A stretch of DNA of 27,420 bases. Origin: an uncultured Prevotella sp. (GTDB taxonomy: Bacteria; Bacteroidota; Bacteroidia; Bacteroidales; Bacteroidaceae). The notes below the pieces were generated by a model that did no database searches, had not been told where the DNA came from, and was given only the letters and a program-made list of their open reading frames with translations. Position 1 is the stretch's first letter; every line of letters begins with the position of its first letter. Positions 24,835 to 27,420 of this stretch are shown here, one piece after another. The translations under genes and the position numbers were made by a program. The stretch is from the NCBI GenBank assembly GCA_938028745.1, contig CALIZL010000096.1, forward strand, positions 1 through 27,420, read 5' to 3'.

Positions 24835-24909
24835 ACGTACACAATGCTGTACTTTAAAAAGATGAAAGTCAAATCCAAAGCCGACAATGAAATAACATTA
24901 ATGTTTTAG
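24835..24909 (+). pseudogene. 3' remnant of another CPBP protease gene (remnant B)
   Basis: The frame reads TYTMLYFKKMKVKSK, a short tail and a stop. It aligns with the C terminus of the intact CPBP protein at 24955-25809 (VYTILYFKKKTRIKT). It directly follows the transposon debris, so the rest of the gene is gone. Confidence 0.7.
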
Positions 24910-24954
24910 CGTTCATGTCAGAAACAAGTAAATTGAACTAAGTTTTACCAAAAC

Positions 24955-25809
24955 ATGGCAATCATATCAAAAGACAACACGCTTGAATGGGTAGTATATC
25001 TAGTGATTGGCTATTTGGGTTTTTGGTTTCTTCCAGGTATATGTCTTATACTGTTAGATAACGACTTCTCTTCCCTCATCAAGTTTCCACTAGCTTTATT
25101 GGCATCGGGAGCTACCCTATACGCCTTCAAAAAGTACTTGGGCTGGTATATAGAAGATGGCGCACGTCTATCAGTCTTTGGCAAAATACATAAAGTTTGT
25201 ATAGGCTGGCTGGTGTCTGCGCTGTATCTTTTCACTATTTTAATTTGCTTATTCGCAACCAGGCACTACTCGGTGGCACACCTTAACTTCAACTTAGACC
25301 ATCAGTTAAGTTGGTTGTCGATTTTTTTACTGGCTGCCGTAATCGAAGAAATTATAGCCCGCGGCATTGTGTTTAGGCTCATAACTGATAAGTGGAATGT
25401 AGTTGCAGGACTGGTGGTGTCCTCCATTACCTTTGGTTTTGTGCACCTTTTCAACCCCAACACCACGGCATTGTCTTGTTTAAGGATAGCAATTACAGGC
25501 GGTTGGCTGTGTGGCATAGCCTATGCTTACCATCGAACGCTGTGGGTTCCCATTGGCATCCATTGGGCGTGGAACTACATTCAAAGCAACATCTTCGAAC
25601 ACAGCGTGCCAGGAAGTGCGCTAAACAGCCCTCCCATTCTTATATTGGTTTCGAAAGGGGTAAAGTTTCCTGCCGGTATAGAGTACGACACGGAGGTTTC
25701 TATTATATCCACAGCGATTGGCGTTGCCATATCCGTGGTTTACACCATTCTATATTTTAAGAAGAAAACGAGAATTAAAACAGGAGAAGATGTTGCGCCT
25801 GTATTCTAG
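24955..25809 (+). CDS. CPBP-family intramembrane protease, copy 1
   Basis: A 284-aa polytopic protein with about seven or eight membrane segments. The three CPBP (Abi/Rce1-like) motifs are intact: EEIIARG (Glu131, Glu132, Arg136), FGFVH (Phe160, His164) and HWAWN (His203, Asn207). CPBP proteins include CAAX-type proteases and bacteriocin self-immunity or processing proteins (for example PlnI-like proteins in lactobacilli). Next to a double-glycine peptide and PCAT, an immunity or maturation role is plausible but inferred. It is a close paralogue of copy 2, which starts 32 nt downstream, and the two are probably cotranscribed. Confidence 0.9.
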   Translation: MAIISKDNTLEWVVYLVIGYLGFWFLPGICLILLDNDFSSLIKFPLALLASGATLYAFKKYLGWYIEDGARLSVFGKIHKVCIGWLVSALYLFTILICLFATRHYSVAHLNFNLDHQLSWLSIFLLAAVIEEIIARGIVFRLITDKWNVVAGLVVSSITFGFVHLFNPNTTALSCLRIAITGGWLCGIAYAYHRTLWVPIGIHWAWNYIQSNIFEHSVPGSALNSPPILILVSKGVKFPAGIEYDTEVSIISTAIGVAISVVYTILYFKKKTRIKTGEDVAPVF

Positions 25810-25841
25810 CACGCATAACAACGCTAAACATTTTAAGGTTT

Positions 25842-26690
25842 ATGAACATCATATCTAAAGACGACAACTTGGCATGGGGTTGCTATTTGTTGCTCGGTTT
25901 TCTAGTTTTTTTGTTCCTACCAGGAATTTTCCTAGAGATTTTGTGGCTCGACATATCTGTTTTCATTAGGGTTCCAGCCGCAATATTGCTTTCGGCCGTC
26001 ACCCTCTACGCCTACAAAAAATATTTAGGCTGGTATGTGAAAGATGGGACATGCCTGTCGGTATATGGGCAGGTACGTAAAGTTGGCATTGGTTGGCTAG
26101 TGTCTATACTACACTTTGCCTTGATGGTGAGCTGCTTTTACTTAGCTGGGCACTATTCTATAGTAGGGGCAACTTTCAACGTTGAAAACCTGCTTAACTG
26201 GTTTTCGATATTATTACTGGCAGCCATTATTGAAGAGGTTGCCCTTCGTGGCATTGTGTTCAGGATGATTGCCGACAAGTGGAACGTGGTGGTTGGCTTG
26301 GTTGTTTCCTCCTTAGCCTTTGGGTTTATACACATCCTTAATCCAGAGTGCACGGTATGGAGCTGTTTGGAAATAGCAGTTACAGCCGGATGGCTGATGG
26401 GCATAGCCTACGCTTACCATCGAACGCTGTGGGTTCCCATTGGCATACATTGGGCATATAACTTTCTTATTGGTTGCTTTTTTGGCCATTACGCACCAGA
26501 TACGGCATTAGATAATTCCCCCATTTTCATCTCTATCGTTAAAGGCTTCGAGTTTATGCCTGGCGGGAAGTACGAACTAGAAGGAACAATTGTAAACCTA
26601 ATAATATCAGTAACTATCTCAATGATGTACACCGTGCTGTATATCAAGAAGAAGAAAAAGCTTGGGGCAGAACCAGAAATACTGTTTTGA
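25842..26690 (+). CDS. CPBP-family intramembrane protease, copy 2
   Basis: A 282-aa paralogue of copy 1, with all motifs at identical positions: EEVALRG (Glu131, Glu132, Arg136), FGFIH (His164) and HWAYN (His203, Asn207). The block AYAYHRTLWVPIGIHWA is identical in the two proteins. At DNA level 25514-25568 and 26400-26454 differ at about two of 55 positions, far less than the rest of the genes. The C terminus is highly basic (IKKKKKLGAEPE), as in remnant A. Same inferred role as copy 1; the two may act on different peptides. Confidence 0.9.
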   Translation: MNIISKDDNLAWGCYLLLGFLVFLFLPGIFLEILWLDISVFIRVPAAILLSAVTLYAYKKYLGWYVKDGTCLSVYGQVRKVGIGWLVSILHFALMVSCFYLAGHYSIVGATFNVENLLNWFSILLLAAIIEEVALRGIVFRMIADKWNVVVGLVVSSLAFGFIHILNPECTVWSCLEIAVTAGWLMGIAYAYHRTLWVPIGIHWAYNFLIGCFFGHYAPDTALDNSPIFISIVKGFEFMPGGKYELEGTIVNLIISVTISMMYTVLYIKKKKKLGAEPEILF

Positions 26691-27348
26691 CGGCGATTTC
26701 AAGGCGATATGCAATGGAACTGGCGGTGAACAAAGTGGCTTAACCCCAATCGGTTAATTTGAGCCTGTACACGTTTTGTGTATTGCAGAGCGTATTGCTT
26801 GTCTTATTCTTGAAGGTGTAACACATGCTGCGCCAAGAGGATAAGACAGGTAAGATGCCGACAAGCAAACGAAAGATGGATAGGAAGCAATGGAAACGAC
26901 GCAAAATAGTTGATAAGTGGCATAATGGCCGATGAGGGTTTAACCTAATCGGTTTGTTAAACTCCTTCTTTCAATCTGTTTTTAACTGCCCTATTAACGT
27001 TAAAACTATGTTATAATATTTTACAAAACGCACTCTCCCGGCCAACACCTTCTAGCGAAAACAAAGCCCCAAAGCATGCTTTTAGTCGCTAATTCCAGCT
27101 TTGGGCGTTTCGGTTTTAGTCTAAATTTAAGTGTTTTGGGTGCATTTTGCACCATTTAGCCTTTCTAGATGGCATCCACATCGTGTTTTTTTCGATGCCA
27201 AATTCCCCCTTTTAGACCCTAAAATCCCACTTTTTAATGTGTATTTTGCTCTTTCTGGCCATGTGTTTCATGGTTCTAGAAGGTTATGTTTATGCCATTG
27301 CAGTGTATATTTATGCTTTTCGCCTTGCATTTAGCTGCATTTTGCACT
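26691..27348. other. Gene-poor tail with small inverted repeats
   Basis: No convincing gene. AACCCCAATCGGTT (26744-26757) and AACCTAATCGGTT (26942-26954) are related palindromic motifs. The second lies within GTTTAAC (26938-26944) / GTTAAAC (26956-26962). CCCAAAGC (27068-27075) and GCTTTGGG (27098-27105) can form a hairpin followed by a T-rich tract. A 36-codon basic frame at 26826 has no support. Confidence 0.45.
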
Positions 27349-27420
27349 GCGTTTTGCACCATTTTACCTTGCGTTTTGCACCATTTTACCTTGCGTTTTG
27401 CACCATTTTACCTTGCGTTT
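27349..27420. repeat. 22-bp tandem repeat at the window end
   Basis: Three perfect copies of a 22-bp unit that starts GCGTTTTGCACCATTTTACC sit at 27349-27370, 27371-27392 and 27393-27414. A partial fourth copy is cut by the window edge. Degenerate forms (TGCATTTTGCACC) occur from 27137. There are no unique spacers, so it is not a CRISPR array. Confidence 0.9.

Noticed and set aside
24157..24909. One CPBP gene interrupted by an IS256-type insertion
   Set aside because: Both flanking pieces are C-terminal ends with their own stop codons, so they come from two different gene copies rather than from one split gene.
24691..24909. A 72-codon frame taken as a gene
   Set aside because: It runs across the transposase end in a second frame and then into a CPBP tail. 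It is a chance join of debris.
26826..26936. A 36-codon basic frame after the CPBP genes
   Set aside because: No leader motif, promoter or relative is evident, and its basic composition can come from the local A/G-rich DNA.
27349..27420. Possible CRISPR array at the right edge
   Set aside because: The 22-bp units are directly adjacent, with no unique spacers, and no cas gene is in the window.

Overview
The window looks like a chromosomal segment of a Bacteroidales bacterium, most likely Prevotellaceae. The signs are Bacteroidetes-type promoters (TTTG, about 20 bp, TAnnTTTG), a fused SecDF, Bacteroidetes-style lipoproteins, little use of Shine-Dalgarno sites, and relatives recognisable as Prevotella/Bacteroides families. 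The genus is an inference.

Region 1 (1-18066) is mostly core chromosome. A repeat-filled left edge is followed by tRNA-Gly(GCC) and tRNA-Leu(UAA). A TPR/OmpA-like lipoprotein starts only 24 nt after the tRNA-Leu. Then come a DUF4369/thioredoxin-fold lipoprotein without its cysteine pair, a YifB/ComM-type ATPase, a GT11 fucosyltransferase-like enzyme, a small membrane protein, an M20 dipeptidase, a two-domain sialate O-acetylesterase-like enzyme, an Ogt-type methyltransferase, HU (minus strand), a rhomboid protease, an endonuclease/exonuclease/phosphatase-fold membrane protein and SecDF with a strong terminator. The intergenic spaces hold REP-like palindromes and an unusual array of 7-bp GGTGAAA-type repeats that runs into the 3' end of ogt.

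Region 2 (18067-26690) is accessory and becomes AT-rich after about 22230. It holds a 51-aa single-span membrane protein, a promoter with a long structured leader, an HlyD-type adaptor and a C39 peptidase-containing ABC transporter (PCAT). A small HTH protein with a cysteine-rich tail follows. On the opposite strand lies a 57-aa gene encoding a clear double-glycine leader peptide, then a hairpin, then a secreted two-lobed retropepsin-like aspartic protease. Beyond these are gene debris (the 3' end of a second aspartic protease, the 3' ends of two more CPBP genes, a piece of an IS256-family transposase) and two intact tandem CPBP membrane proteases. I read this as a bacteriocin-type export locus: the PCAT and HlyD protein would cleave and export the double-glycine peptide, the HTH protein could regulate it, and the aspartic and CPBP proteases are candidates for immunity or maturation. 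The link between these parts is inferred from gene content and proximity.

Region 3 (26691-27420) has no convincing gene. It holds small inverted repeats and ends in a 22-bp tandem repeat that runs off the window.
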